Source: Ecdyonurus torrentis (taxonomy: Eukaryota > Arthropoda > Insecta > Ephemeroptera > Heptageniidae). From it: a stretch of 64,000 nt of DNA. The notes under the pieces were generated by a model. The model saw only the letters and a program-made list of their open reading frames with translations, was not told the origin of the DNA and ran no database searches. Every line of letters starts with the position of its first letter. The stretch's first letter is position 1. The stretch is taken from assembly GCA_949318235.1 (NCBI GenBank), contig OX439132.1, positions 41,584,331 to 41,648,330 of the forward strand, in the 5' to 3' direction. The translations under genes and the position numbers were made by a program. Positions 1 to 12,900 of this stretch are shown in pieces.

Positions 1-42
1 AATAAATATAATAATTTATAAATATGATATAAATATAAATTC

Positions 43-358
43 TTAAAGGCATAGAACACCTTGAACAAAAAAGTTGTGTAATATCCTAACAAACCTAAAT
101 ATCAACGTTGATTTGGCCAGAGTCATTGATTTCTAATTTATTTTTCTTTCACAAAATGCCGCTGGCGGTCACTGACATCACAGCTCGCCTGGTCCACGGG
201 CGCGTAAACTGTAGAGCTGTGACGTCAGTGACTGCCAATGTCATTTTTTGAATGGAAAATAAATTAGAAATCAATGACTCTGGCCAAATCAACATTGATT
301 TTCAGGTTTTTTAGGATTCTACACAACTTTTTTTGTTCAAGGTGTTCAACGCCTTTAA
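43..358. mobile_element. TTAA-flanked foldback MITE (family A)
   Basis: An inverted repeat of about 316 bp. The left arm (TTAAAGGC, then GAACACCTTGAACAAAA) is mirrored by the right arm (TTTTGTTCAAGGTGTTC, then GCCTTTAA). TTAA stands at both ends (43-46 and 355-358), as in piggyBac-type insertions. There is no coding capacity. A second, longer copy lies at 30921-31563. Class assignment by TTAA is inference. Confidence 0.75.
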
Positions 359-892
359 TAATAAACTGTTATTGTTGTTATTTAAGATGGGTTAAGTATT
401 TAAGTTGCAGCAATGTTGACGTTAATATCAATTGCATGCAAAAAATTATTGATTAACTTTAGTAAAGTATGCTAGAAAATTAACAAAATTTCTAAAATGA
501 TAATTTTTGAAGTTTTGCCAGAAATTTTGAACAAAAAAAATTCCTTCCCTGTTGGACCTTAAATGAAAAAAATGTTTTCTATTAGTAACCACAATCAAAT
601 TTTTCATTGTAAAAATATAATTTTATGCTAAAATTAACATGATGGTCAATCTTACACATATCCAATAATTAGTGTTATGATTTTCACCAACACCCTTTCT
701 CAATTAATACCTTTAGTCTTTCTTTATTAATTCTATGATGAGACATTGTTATTCTATAAACAAACTTTGTATACAGGTACTATCCAGGCATTGCTATACA
801 TAGAAACTAAGACAATTGAAGATAACATGTAAAGGGGAGGGGGTCAGTAAAACAGTAATGGTAAGTGGTTAATCATACCCAATGATGTATAC

Positions 893-1145
893 TTGATATC
901 AGGGACTGGAACCGGAACCGGTTCTGAAAAATGGGTCTTAAGAACCGCTTTTTTGGAGGTGGTTCTTTGGAAAAGGTTCTTGAGAACCACCTTTTGAGAA
1001 CCGGTTCTTAAGACCCATTTTTCAGAACCGGTTCTCAAAAATTATAATTATTAACGATCTTTTCAGAACCGGTTCCAAAGTACCCCCCTCTCCCCCCATT
1101 GAGAACCACTTTTCAAGAACCAGTTCTTAAAGCAATACTAAACCC
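893..1145. repeat. GAACCGGTTC-rich dispersed repeat, left part
   Basis: Many copies of GAACCGGTTC and GAACC, alternating in orientation. The start (GGGACTGGAACCGG near 901) is mirrored by GGTTCCAGTCCCTG near 3671, so this element was probably split by the elements at 1171-1456 and 1485-3619. A related copy lies at 20400-20830. Confidence 0.6.
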
Positions 1146-1170
1146 TAAAAATGAGCATTTTTTGTTCTTT

Positions 1171-1456
1171 TCTAAAACAATTCAATAGTAATCATTCGTT
1201 TATTTGACTTTTCTAGTTCGCGAGATAAGCGAGCCCCGCGAGGGTAACAATATAGAGTACACGCCCCTCTACTGTGAGAGTAAATAATATGTACCCCTTG
1301 CTCTCCCTGCTAAGCTTACCTGAAAAGCTGTACAGATATTTTACTCACAGTAAAGGAAATCTCTGACGTCAGAGATTTCCTCTTTACCCTAGTGGGGCTC
1401 GCTTATCCCGTGGGCTAGAAAAGTAAAATAAATGACTGACTTCTATTGATTTTAGA
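1171..1456. mobile_element. Foldback MITE
   Basis: Imperfect inverted repeat whose arms read TCTAAAA ... TTTTCTAG ... GATAAGCGAGCCCC and its complement. The core has a second inner inverted repeat (CTGTGAGAGTAAA against TTTTACTCACAG). No ORF of interest. Confidence 0.6.
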
Positions 1457-1484
1457 GAAGAATAAAAATTACTTATTTTTAAGG

Positions 1485-2083
1485 TTAAAGGAATTAACAA
1501 CTTTCCTGTATCTTTCCCTTAATCAAAAGTTAACCCTCAGCCAGGGGACCTTCAGCATTTTGCATGCCGGCACGTCAATTAGGGCGCAAGCGCGCACCTT
1601 GCAGACTTCGCGGCGCCAGGGTAGCTAGTAATATAGCTACGTCACTAAAAAAAAGTAGAGGGGGAGACTGCCACTGGACCGTATCGAAAGTGCGAAGGTG
1701 CCGTGCCGTGCAGGACTTACCTGTACGCGGCGAAGGTACACGAATATTTTCTCCCTCTCCTCCCTTTGTTATCACGAAGAAATATACATAATTTTGCAAG
1801 GTGTTCAAATATTGTAGTAATATAGAATGTTATATAAATATGTATATCAGAAATAAATAAAAAAAATTAATTTTACATTGTAAACGGAATATAATAAACC
1901 AAACAAATTTTTAAAAACATATAATATAATTCTATGAAGTAAATATGTTTCGCCCTTACTTTGTCTCTCACTAGCAAAATAGAACATTATTTTTAATTTT
2001 ACGTAATGAACAATTTAAATCAAAATTTTCATAGTAATTTACGATAAAAAAAATAGTATATTATGATTATTATATATCTCTGG

Positions 2084-2166
<83 letters not shown>

Positions 2167-2921
2167 ATATTAAAAGAAAGACACCATTTCTGAGTTATTG
2201 GGTGCGGTAAAAAAATATATACAATAAAAGGGTAAAGAGAGAGGGAGATATCATATTAAATTAATATTATATTATATTTAAGAAATTTTAATGCAACCTT
2301 TTGTGCGAGAAAAAGCTACTCCGTTTCTCTCTCTCCCCCGTCTATTGTGTATGTATTATCTATAAAACAACGAGAGTATTTTTATTTCTATATGTAAATT
2401 TAGTGTGCGCAATATCATTTAATAAAAATACAGCAAAAATTTTGAATAAAGATTTCTTTTAAAATAGCAATAGTTTAATACAGAATTACAATTTGATAGC
2501 GTATGTAAATTTACTTAGTTATGTATTATAAATTATAATCATAATAAGTAACCAGCAGTTATACTTATCGCAATTTATGAATTGTAAATTAAAAACAACT
2601 TGTAATTCTGTATTAAACCATTGCTATTTTATAAGATATTGTTTTTCAAATTTTTGCTGTATTTTTATTAAATGATATTGCGCACAATAAATTTACATAG
2701 AAATAAAAATACTCTTGTTGTTTTATAGATAATACATGCACAATGGACGGGGGAGAGAGAGAAACGGAGTAGCTTTTTCTCGCACAAAAGGTCGCATTAA
2801 AATTTCTTAAATATATTATAATATTAATTTAATATGATATCTCCCTCTCTCTTTACCCTTTATTGTATATATTTTTTTTCCCGCACCCAATAACTCAGAA
2901 ATGGTGTCTTTCTTTTAATAT

Positions 2922-3019
<98 letters not shown>

Positions 3020-3619
3020 CCAGAGATATATAATAATCATAATATACTATTTTTTTTATCGTAAATTACTATGAAAATTTTGATTTAAATTGTTCATTAC
3101 GTAAAATTAAAAATAATGTTCTATTTTGCTAGTGAGAGACAAAGTAAGGGCGAAACATATTTACTTCATAGAATTATATTATATGTTTTTAAAAATTTGT
3201 TTGGTTTATTATATTCCGTTTACAATGTAAAATTAATTTTTTTTATTTTATTTCTGATATACATATTTATATAACATTCTATATTACTACAATATTCGAA
3301 CACCTTGCAAAATTATGTATATTTCTTCGTGATAACAAAGGGAGGAGAGGGAGAAAATATTCGTGTACCTTCGCCGCGTACAGGTAAGTCCTGCACGGCA
3401 CGGCACCTTCGCACTTTCGATACGGTCCAGTGGCAGTCTCCCCCTCTACTTTTTTTTAGTGACGTAGCTATATTACTAGCTACCCTGGCGCCGCGAAGTC
3501 TGCAAGGTGCGCGCTTGCGCCCTAATTGACGTGCGGGCATGCAAAATGCTGAAGGTCCCCTGGCTGAGGGTTAACTTTTGATTAAGGGAAAGATACAGGA
3601 AAGTTGTTAATTCCTTTAA
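1485..3619. mobile_element. 2.1 kb near-perfect palindrome with TTAA ends
   Basis: Two arms of about 1 kb each, centred near 2552, are almost exact reverse complements. The outer ends are TTAAAGGAATTAAC and GTTAATTCCTTTAA, so TTAA is present at both edges. Each arm holds a mirrored stretch with a GC-rich part (1560-1740 and 3360-3540) and a (TA)n/(CA)n tract (about 2083-2160 and 2925-3020). The ORFs seen in the arms are mirror copies of each other and are not credible genes. It looks like a large non-autonomous foldback transposon. Confidence 0.8.
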
Positions 3620-3695
3620 GTATTCGCTGTCTAGGAACCGCAGTTCTTAAGAACCGCAAATATTAGAGGCGGTTCCAGTCCCTGCTTGATATATC
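3620..3695. repeat. GAACCGGTTC-family repeat, right remnant
   Basis: Contains AAGAACCGC and GGTTCCAGTCCCTG, which mirror the repeat at 893-960. Probably the right flank of one element split by the palindrome. Confidence 0.5.
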
Positions 3696-3717
3696 ATTAT
3701 ACTAATACAATTGATAT

Positions 3718-3908
3718 AATATATCAACAGCGATATTATCACTGTCGTTCTGCTATATTGGCCGATGTATACTTGACCTTGAGAAATATTTTTTGCTGCA
3801 AATAACCTGAAATAGAAAATTCCAAAATTTGGGGTCCATCCGACGATATTTTTTTCAAGGTCAAGTGGACATCGACCAATAGAGCAGAACAACGCTGATA
3901 TGATATAC
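3718..3908. mobile_element. Foldback MITE (family C)
   Basis: Terminal inverted repeats of about 55 bp: ATATCAACAG ... GATGTATACTTGACCTTGA on the left, and the complement, TCAAGGTCAAGTGGACATCG ... GCTGATATGATAT, on the right. A second copy is at 23738-23915. Confidence 0.65.
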
Positions 3909-4778
3909 TTGTTACTGAAATTTTTACTATAGCTTACTGGCCTACAAAGTTTTTGATTTCCTGAATTTGAAGACAATTGGATAAAAAATATAATTTTTTA
4001 CCAAGTTGGTGGAAATACACAAAAACAGAAACTGCAAGGCTTAGAAAGCTATACAGTAAAATTTCAGTAACAAGAGAATTTTCTAGCTTGCTAAATTTTC
4101 TAGCTGCTTCATTTCCCCTGTATTCAGTGCTTTGCCCATCAGTATCCGTCAATATCTGTTACTTGTAAAATCATGGGAAAGGGTTAAATTTTTTTTTTTT
4201 TTTTTACATCATAAACAAAGTTGCAACGATGGACGTTAAATTTACGCATCATGTGAATGATACTGAAAAAGAATTTGTGTGCTCTCACTTTGTTAGTATC
4301 GATGAGCTCTCAGTTTGTTTATTTTCTCCCTAAAGCCATTTTTAGCAATTTTTCATTTTATGCTTTTCTCTCGCTCTCGTTTTCTTTGTTGTTGTTGTTG
4401 ATAGCCATGACCAGTTCTTGTAGCTGACTTACAAACCTGACAACCATAACTTTTTGTTCACATCCATTTTGTTTTAATATACTGTGCATGCACAATACAT
4501 TTAACTGGAAGAAGGTACTTTTTTTTTTCTTTCTTTCTTATTATTATTGGCAACTTAATTTTCTTTGCTTGGGCTTTCTTTACTTAATAAGAATTCTTAT
4601 GCATTAAAATTACACTATGATAACAATAGACAATCAAAGGCTGGGTGTATTGGATCTCTGACCCCTCCCCTTGATACCTCCCCTCCCCCCGCCCTTTTCA
4701 TAAAGCTACCTAAGATCATTTAATATTTAACAGCAATAAATAAATCCCCCGCTATACTACATGAACACAAAAATGCAC
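3909..4778. other. Gene-poor stretch in DHX9-like intron
   Basis: No exon recognised. Around 4236-4262 there is a short match (TTTACGCATCATGTGAAT) to the right end of the MITE at 20925-21127, so a remnant of that family is present. The rest is T-rich and C-rich low-complexity sequence. Confidence 0.4.
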
Positions 4779-5729
4779 CTGTTGTGATCTGGTCCAACTG
4801 GCATATACTTGTAGTCTGTTTGTACACGATTCATTTGCATGTACTGATGCAGTTTGGACTTGGCGTTTTCAATAGTCCAGTTGCCATGAATTCCAGCATT
4901 CACATCTAAATCTTCAGCCTAAAAGAAATAGTAAATTTTAGTATGTAGTATTATGAAACTTAATATTGTTTGCTAACAAATTACTATGGTTATCTATTAG
5001 ACAAGGTGTGGATATTATTTTATACCTCTTCAACACGACGTTCCTGTGCTAGCCTCTCTTCTTCAGTCATCTGGCCACCAAAGAAGTGTCCTCCTTCGCG
5101 CTTAATTGGACGATATGCTTCACCAAGTTCATTAGGTCCATAACCAGGTTGAAATACTGGGCGACTTGGTGCACTCATTAGTGGTTGAGGCATTCCTGGT
5201 GCTCCTCCTGCAGCCATACTTGATGCAGCAGTACCTGTAGCCTTCAAAACCTAAAAAAATATTATGTCATTAATATGTATACCGGTACTTTCATTTGAAA
5301 AACTTACGGATTTTAATTAAATATTTCACAACAAAAATATTATATTCTTACACTTTCAGGAATGTCAACTTGACTAAGGTGCCCTTGTCGAACCAAGTAC
5401 TGGATGAAATCTCTTGCTGCATTGCTCTGTGAATCTTTCTTGTTGGCAGAATTTCCTGCGCCGACATAGTCGAAGCCTGCCACACGAACTTCACACAAGA
5501 AACGTTGCCTGTGTTTCGGACCTATGCAGCATATTACAATATGAAATATTAATAAAAAACATTAAGGAAACATATAGAATATTAAGTAATAAACAATTAG
5601 TCACAAAATAACATATAAATAGGAAAAATAAGCTTTATTTTTACCTGTGGCACGAATGTCATATTGCGGTACAGCACTCTTCTTCTTGCCGCACCAGCCA
5701 TATAAAAATGCTTTTATGTCTTCAGACAT
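4779..5729 (-). CDS. DHX9: DHX9/maleless-like RNA helicase, first four exons
   Basis: N-terminal 206 codons of an ATP-dependent RNA helicase A/maleless orthologue, a nuclear DExH helicase that unwinds dsRNA and RNA-DNA hybrids. Exons (minus strand): 5645-5729, 5352-5521, 5026-5250, 4779-4918, all with GT/AG junctions in phase. Exons 1-2 encode the first dsRNA-binding domain ([10 protein letters not shown] at the start, then [10 protein letters not shown] and [16 protein letters not shown]). Exon 3 is a Gly/Pro-rich linker, and exon 4 opens the second dsRNA-binding domain ([13 protein letters not shown] ... VGPDHNR). The helicase core must lie left of the window, because no further coding exon is visible in 1-4778. 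That leaves a last intron of at least 4.7 kb. The start is the first ATG, giving [12 protein letters not shown], which fits the family. Confidence 0.93.
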
Positions 5730-6436
5730 ACTTGATTATTGAAGCTTATATGTTAAGCTTATATTAAATTACTTATTTGATAGTATTAAAGTAATTTATT
5801 AGATGATAATCAGTAAAAAATTTCACAGAAAAATACGACAACCCGGCGTCCCCTGCAGACGAAAATCGATAGCGATGCTCAGTTTTTTTTAGTAATTTGG
5901 TGGCAATGTGTTTGAAAAAAGCCTCTCCCAAATAATTGCCTGGACAATATATTGATAATATGGATAATATTTGTTGGATGTTTCTTATCCCAACATGGCT
6001 TTGTGCAAGCTCTAATTTAAATTTATAATTTTATTGCCAAAAAAGAAAGAAAAAAAAAAAAAAAAAACTAAATACAGCTAACTTTCTTTTTTAAGGTCAA
6101 AGCAGAATAATAATGAAATAACCAAATTGCACAAGTTTCATACATTTATTATCTTAATTACAAAGCTTTGTAAAAAATAAAATAGTTTTACGTATTTATT
6201 GTTAAATTTCCTGAAGGTATATAATATTAAAAAAAAAGGGCTCTTATGGGTTGATATAGAAAATTTAAAAGTAATAAATATAATTCTTGTTCTTTAAGGT
6301 TTAGGTTATATTTCTTTGTACTGCATGGTTTTAATTTTTATTAATCTATTAGGCTGTTGATTAAGTAAAAATTATTGTCCAGTCCAGCCAGGGGGGGGGG
6401 GGGGGGGGAGAAAATACCAAGATTCCAATTTTATTA
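5730..6436. other. Intergenic, DHX9-like 5' side to BRCA1-like 3' side
   Basis: Upstream region of the DHX9-like gene. Contains poly-A (6050-6067) and poly-G (6391-6408) tracts. No gene recognised and no clear TATA/TCAGT pair found. Confidence 0.4.
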
Positions 6437-6604
6437 TTGACTAATAAAAGAACAACTGTTTTGAAGCAGACTATAAGCGATTTTGCTCACATCCGCTTTT
6501 CCGTTTCGACGTTCTGCGCATGCACAGTAAGTAGAAATGGAAGCGGATGTGACTGAAATCGCTTAAACGTCAGCTTTAAAACAGTTATTTCTTTAATGGT
6601 CAAT
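6437..6604. mobile_element. Foldback MITE
   Basis: Terminal inverted repeats: TTGACTAATAAAAG ... AACTGTTTTGAAGC ... AAGCGATTTTGCTCACATCC on the left, mirrored by GGATGTGACTGAAATCGCTT ... AAAACAGTTATTTC ... ATGGTCAAT on the right. About 170 bp, non-coding. Confidence 0.65.
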
Positions 6605-6849
6605 ACACTTTACTCTAAATAATTCAAGAGAATAAAATTCATAAATCACACACCATACTAATGACCTACAAAATTTTAATCTCTTGTATAGAATCAAAGA
6701 AATAGACATTTCTGGTTGAAATCCCCCCCCCCCCCCCCCCTAGTTTTAGACTGGCACTAATGAAATCTTTTGAAATAATTTTAATTTGTGGGCAAAAAAC
6801 AACAGCATACTATTGTGCTGGAAAACAAAAAATGATTGATTTTAAAATA

Positions 6850-9800
6850 CTATGGTTGAGTGATGGTGTTGCTCGTAAAATTGGTCGATGTGCACGATGT
6901 AGATTCATCTTCAGGTATCTCTAACATTTCCTTAGGCAGTTTCATCTTTGACACAATGAGGTCATCCTCAGTGCGCACCAAGTGAGAAGCTACAGCAGAA
7001 AGTTGATACTGCTCCACACTCTCCACAACCCAGTCCAGTAGAATTATTGGATACTCGCAGTTTTGAAGTTCTGTGAAAATAAAATAAAGCATTTGTAGTT
7101 CTTTTTCTCCAAATGAAAGAGCCAAGGAAATAGCAAAATATGTTAGGTATTATCTAAACTTAAGTCTGATTCAAGAACATCAGTACCAGTGACATCACGT
7201 GAGCCGAGAGTGGTGTTCTTCAATTGGACAAGTGCTTGCAATCCACATGTGAAAAAGCTGTGGTTTACTGAATCAATTTTTTCTAATCTAAGTGTTTTTC
7301 TATCACATCTTTTAGCTATCAATTATTGCATAGATGTTTTTTCCTAAATATTTACAAACTTTTACAAGGTTAAACAAGATTTTTGCAAGGTTTGTATTGC
7401 AGGATAAACACAATAAATTTCAAAGCTGCTCTTGAGTTTGTAACAACAAATAAAAATTGTACAATGATAATTCATAGCTTCTCTCCAAGTTTGTAAGGAC
7501 TGCCAAAGGCAAAACATCATTTCTCCATTTCTCTTGGAGTTTTAGTGCCAAAAGCTATCCAATGTTTTTATTACTTTATTGTTATTATTATTATCTCTGT
7601 GCTAGTACTATTTTCACAAAACTATGGAACTCACTTCATAGTTGCTAGTTTTTTTTTTTTTTTTTTTTTTTTCCTCCTTCAGGTTTATCATACCTAACCT
7701 GATATTGCTAATATCATATTATTGTGTAAGTTGGTCAAATTTGTTATTGTTTTAGTACCTGGAGCTATATCTTCTGTTGGTGCCACTACAAGTCTATATT
7801 TCCTGGTGCACGGGGTCTTTAGTTGGTCCCAATCAATCACCTTCCCTCCAGCATACTTGATGATTTGCTATTTAACACAAGAATTTAAGTTATGAAGCAG
7901 TTAATTTGGATATATGGAAAAGGATGAGAAATCTACTCACCTTTAGACTGTTTTGAGGCACGTGTTCATAAGCTCCATTAGCACAATGGATCTCAAAATC
8001 TTGGAACAATTTTTCAGAACTGATCCTTGAGGTTCTGGGTCCAATCTCATATGGTTCCTGAAAATTGTTCAATAAAAGTCAGAAATTTTATCATTTTAGT
8101 TGCTACTTGCTTTACTGTAACTTGTCAAACCTATTTAAAGTAATATCCAAATTTCTGATCACAAATATTTACAACAGAAATTGCAACTTATTACACTTTT
8201 ATATACTATTATTCTACTTACATGGAACGTAATAAAATCTTATATCTTACTACCAATTTCAATGTAATGTCTAAGTAATAATTAAAAAGTGTATGGTATA
8301 AACATTTGAATTTCTCTCAGTAATAGTTTACTCACCTCTGGAACAATTTTGTCTGCTACAAGGCAATCTTTAATCCAGTTCAGTGAAACCACCCAACCAC
8401 CACTTGCGACAGCTAACAGATATTTAAGAGTACTGAATGAACATTTGTTCTCTTCATACGGAACCTAAAATAAGAAAATATTGAATTATAACATTAAGAA
8501 TCATATGGAGACTTTTTTTTTTTTAATTTAAGTATATAAAAAAAAATAGAAAAAACCTTGCGGTTAGGATGAATATTACAGTAAAGGATATAAATGCCAA
8601 CAAGAACCATACCACAGTAGAAGTTCTATGGAGAGGTCAAGGTCGTGACATAGAGATGTTTAGTTATACAATGTTTGCATAACCAAGAGCCTACGTCGTC
8701 ATACTCATATTATCTATCAAAGAAGAGATTTACTCAATTAAGCACATCACAGAGTAGTGTGTAGTCTTTTACTGATTGATAATGTCATTACAATGATGAA
8801 AGCTCTTGGTTATACAAACATTATCCAACTAAACTCTGCGCCACGGTGAGACCTCAACTTCTCCATAGACCTGCTACTCTGTGGTAAGGTCTTTGCTATT
8901 TCTATCCTTTTTTTTTTTTTTAATTAATTTATTTATTATTTTTTTTTTTTACCCCATAATATAGTTTTTAAAAATTGTTATTCAATCTTCATTAAAAAAA
9001 CAAATGGTTAAATTACTACATTTGTATTACCATTATGTTTTATTTTGAATGAATAACATACATTTTACCTGCAACTATTATGCTAGTAAATTTGGAACAT
9101 ACCACTACATGTGTTGTGATTGGCAAGAAAGCAGTACTGTGTTTGACTTGCTTGAACCTCTGCAGGAATTTTTCCACCAACTTGACTGAGTCTGGGTTCA
9201 GACTGGACCATACAATGGACAGTTGTCGAGGAGGGGTTACCACCTTAGGAGTCACTGTAGGGGTCACCACTGAGGTCAATGGTGGACTAACAGGAGGTGT
9301 GGCATAGGCTCTGAAAAAATATCATAGGAATTTACTACTTTTGTTCAGAATTTGAGCTTTTCTAAATATCAGTTTCAAAATTGGCGATAGTAAATAAAAT
9401 AAAATAATTAATATAATGGTCTTCATTGCCAAGGAAAAGAATATCATTAATGAAAAGATGCAGCCAGGAACAAAGGTCTTATTAACTGAATCATGCTCAG
9501 TGCTCACACAAACATTATTATTATTTTATATATTACACTAGCCAGTATGATGCATTATTGATAAATTGTTGCAGGCGTTGTTGTTTTTGTTTTTGCCACA
9601 GTGTACAGTTCGATCTTGTTGTGAAAAAGAAAAAAAGCCCTAACTCGTATTTTGTCAGGGGAAGCAAAAGGCCTATCTCGCTTTTTGTCAGTGGAAGCAA
9701 AAGGTCTATCTCGAGCGCCATCTCCATAACGTTTGGGAACGAGATAGGCCTTTTGCTTCCACTGACAAAAAACGAGATAGGCCTTTTGCTTCCCCTGACA

Positions 9801-9896
9801 AAATACGAGTTAGGGCTTTTTTTTCGCAACAAGATTGAATTGGGAAATCAAAAACTTTGATGACAATAGACTGAATTGCAACACTGAATGCTTGTT

Positions 9897-9932
<36 letters not shown>

Positions 9933-12900
9933 AGCGCTATACTTGATGTTCCGCTTAGCGCAAGGGCGCTGCACTTAGTGTTTTGAACGACCATCAAGAC
10001 CGTGTCTTTCCCGCCACCGCTCCTCCTTATAACACGGGGATGATATGACTGAGAGGGTTGTCTTTGAGCACTGTAGTTAGTAAACTATTTGTACTAAAAA
10101 CATGACAATATTTTTACAATATACGACAGATCTTGCTTTGCATTGCTAACTTCTTAAAAAAAACTTTGGGATACCCATAGAACAAAAGAAACAATTAAAT
10201 TAATAAAGTGATATTTTTTCGTTTTCCCATTTACTTAGCATTAGGTAAATAAAAAGGAGTATCGCAAGCCACGGCAGTCATGGCCGTCAAGGTAAGTGCA
10301 GTGAATAGAAATTTTTACCTGCATTTTACACCTGCGCGCAGCAAGGCTTTATACCATCTTTATCCTTTGTGTATTATATACTGCGCATAGAGTAGCAAAA
10401 GTAATGACAATACAATAAAATATTTTCGAACGTTTCAAAAAGAAGGATAACAGAATTTTTTTTACAAATAAGCCATCTAGAGTGAACTCCCAGAACATCG
10501 TGTATACCTGTTATCTTATTTATCTGTTATTGTAATGTTGCCAGTTTATCTATTTTCCCATAAGGATTAAGTATTGAAAGCTATACATGACATTTCGGTA
10601 CATGCATTTAAAGTTATAGAAATCATAATATTGCTAATGGATCAATTGTGATTTCACAATAACTTATGTGTAATTCCAATAAGCCAATAAGCTAGCTGTG
10701 AAGTCCAATAAGCTATATTTCTTACTTTTGGAATACATTCAATTAGGTACTTTCTTGAAATGAACTTTACTCACAACAATCCTCTGTCAAAATGCTGAAT
10801 ACAATACTTACTCTTTAACTGAAGCTGATCGCTTGGGAGTGCTTTCAAAAATTGTGTCAGAATCGCTGTCAGAATCCTAAATAAGAGAAAGAATTAAAAC
10901 CAATAACTCATTCAAAGTGAGCAATGTCTAAATGTCTCTATACCTCATACTGCTGCTTCTCCACAACTGGAGGAGTAGTTGGAACTGTAGTTGGAAGCTT
11001 TCTCGACATTGGTGTGTTATCTTTCTCTGGAGTTTTCAGCACGGATGCAGGGGAACTAAACTGCTTAGCTGGCTCAGCCACCTTTAGATAAAATTACCCA
11101 TTATTAAAATTATATTAAAAGGAACCAAGCTTAAATATATATAATAAATAAAACAAAAAGTAAATAAAATAACGTGCAAATTTAAGGAAAATAAACCATC
11201 GAGATTAGGTTGATAATAAAAGGAAGGAATAGAAGAAACCACCAAAGGCCTTATCATAGTGAAGAGTCCCATAGTATGACACAAAATCTTGCTAGCCCAG
11301 ATAAAAAAAGAAGAAAAAAAAAGAAAGAAAAGAAAAGAAAAGAAAAGAAAAGAAAAGAAAAGAAAAGAAAAGAAAAGAAAAGAAAAGAAAAGAAAAGAAA
11401 AGAAAAGAAAAGAAAAGAAAAGAAAAGAAAAAGAAAAAAAAAACTTGGATATTGTTTAACAATGGAACTCTCTTCACTATGGTAAGGCCCTTACTGGTTT
11501 CCGCTATCCCTTTCTTGTAAATAAATTAACATACTAAAAAATAGCATATAAAATAATAAAATAAAAGGCATACCAAAGCAACATAAGCATAAGCATTATA
11601 ATTAAGTTCATATCTACAGTTAAAACTCCAGCAAAAGAGACAACCTAACAATCACTTTTTGTTTTAAAACAGTCTAATGCATTCAATGGCTTTTAGATTG
11701 AGATAAAAAACATTGTTTATACTGTATAAAAATATTACTATTGATTGAAATAAAATTCAAGTACTATGTACAAATAAAGCATTAAAGCATTAACCTTATC
11801 ATCAACTTCAGTATTAGGATCTTCAATGCTCTCGTGTAACACACTCATGTCAAAGAAAGGATTATTGAGCTCACTGGCTGCAGTATTTTCCTCCAGTAAG
11901 CTTTGAGCATGCGATGATTCAAGCACCTACAAGCAACCACCATGCAGCACAATTAATAAAGAAACATATGAACATTGACACTGCATTACCTTGCTTGTTG
12001 TAGTAGACTTGTTCTTTCTGTTTTCTGGTGATGTGACAACCAACTTTGTAGTCTTGCCTTTCTCTTCTGATTTCTGGGACTTCACCTCAATACTGTGAAA
12101 TTGAGAAAGAAATTTTAACTAGGTGCAGAAATTTAAAAAATTTAAAATTAAGTATTATACGTTTGAAAGAAAAAAAAATTTGAATTTTGTGTCATCGTGT
12201 TATCAGTGAAAATTGAATAACTCTCTCACACACATATTAGTTCTATGAAATCAAAATATATAACTGTAAGTCAATTTGGTTGTATATGAAATCAAAATGT
12301 GTAAGTGAGTGTGAAATGTTATGGAAATGCCCATTGAGTTGCATTTAGAAACTTTTATTTTAGTTTAATATATAATTAATTAGGAAAGATTAAACCATTT
12401 CAGTTTGAATATGTTATCAAAGAAAGGATAGGAGAAACCATCAAGCACCTTACCACGATGAGCGTGGTGAAAGTGTCTTAATGGCACATGTTACATAAAT
12501 ATTTACAAGTTTACTAAGACAGGGCTGTTGCCCTTGAAACGTATTAGTAAACTTGTAAATATTTGTGTGACCTGTGCCATTAAGACTTTCACCAAGCTAC
12601 GGACCTTATCACGGTAAGACGCTTGTTAGTTTCTCCTATCCTTTCTTTGATATGTAACACGTTTTATTTTAGTTTAAGTTTATTAAGATACAAATGCTCA
12701 CCGTGGTGTAGTTGCAGGTGTTGAGTCAAGAGTGATGGTGGCTACACTCTCCTCTGCACTTGATGCTTGTTCAGCAGCCACTGCTTTTGCATAAGCCAGG
12801 TCAGCTCTCACCAGTGCACGAATTGGAGCATCACTGTCAGTTGAGCTTATCATTATTGGTTTTGCATCACGAGCACTACTTTTCCTCATTGAGAGACGAG

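Noticed and set aside
1564..3540. Pairs of identical 75-77-aa ORFs on opposite strands
   Set aside because: They are mirror images in the arms of the 2.1-kb palindrome; no protein family match.
9558..9860. 100-aa ORF and its 99-aa antisense twin with repeated KRPIS
   Set aside because: Caused by the inverted repeat of a foldback element, not a coding gene.
11210..11485. Lys/Glu repeat ORF (KRKEK) and its antisense
   Set aside because: Translation of the AAAAG microsatellite.
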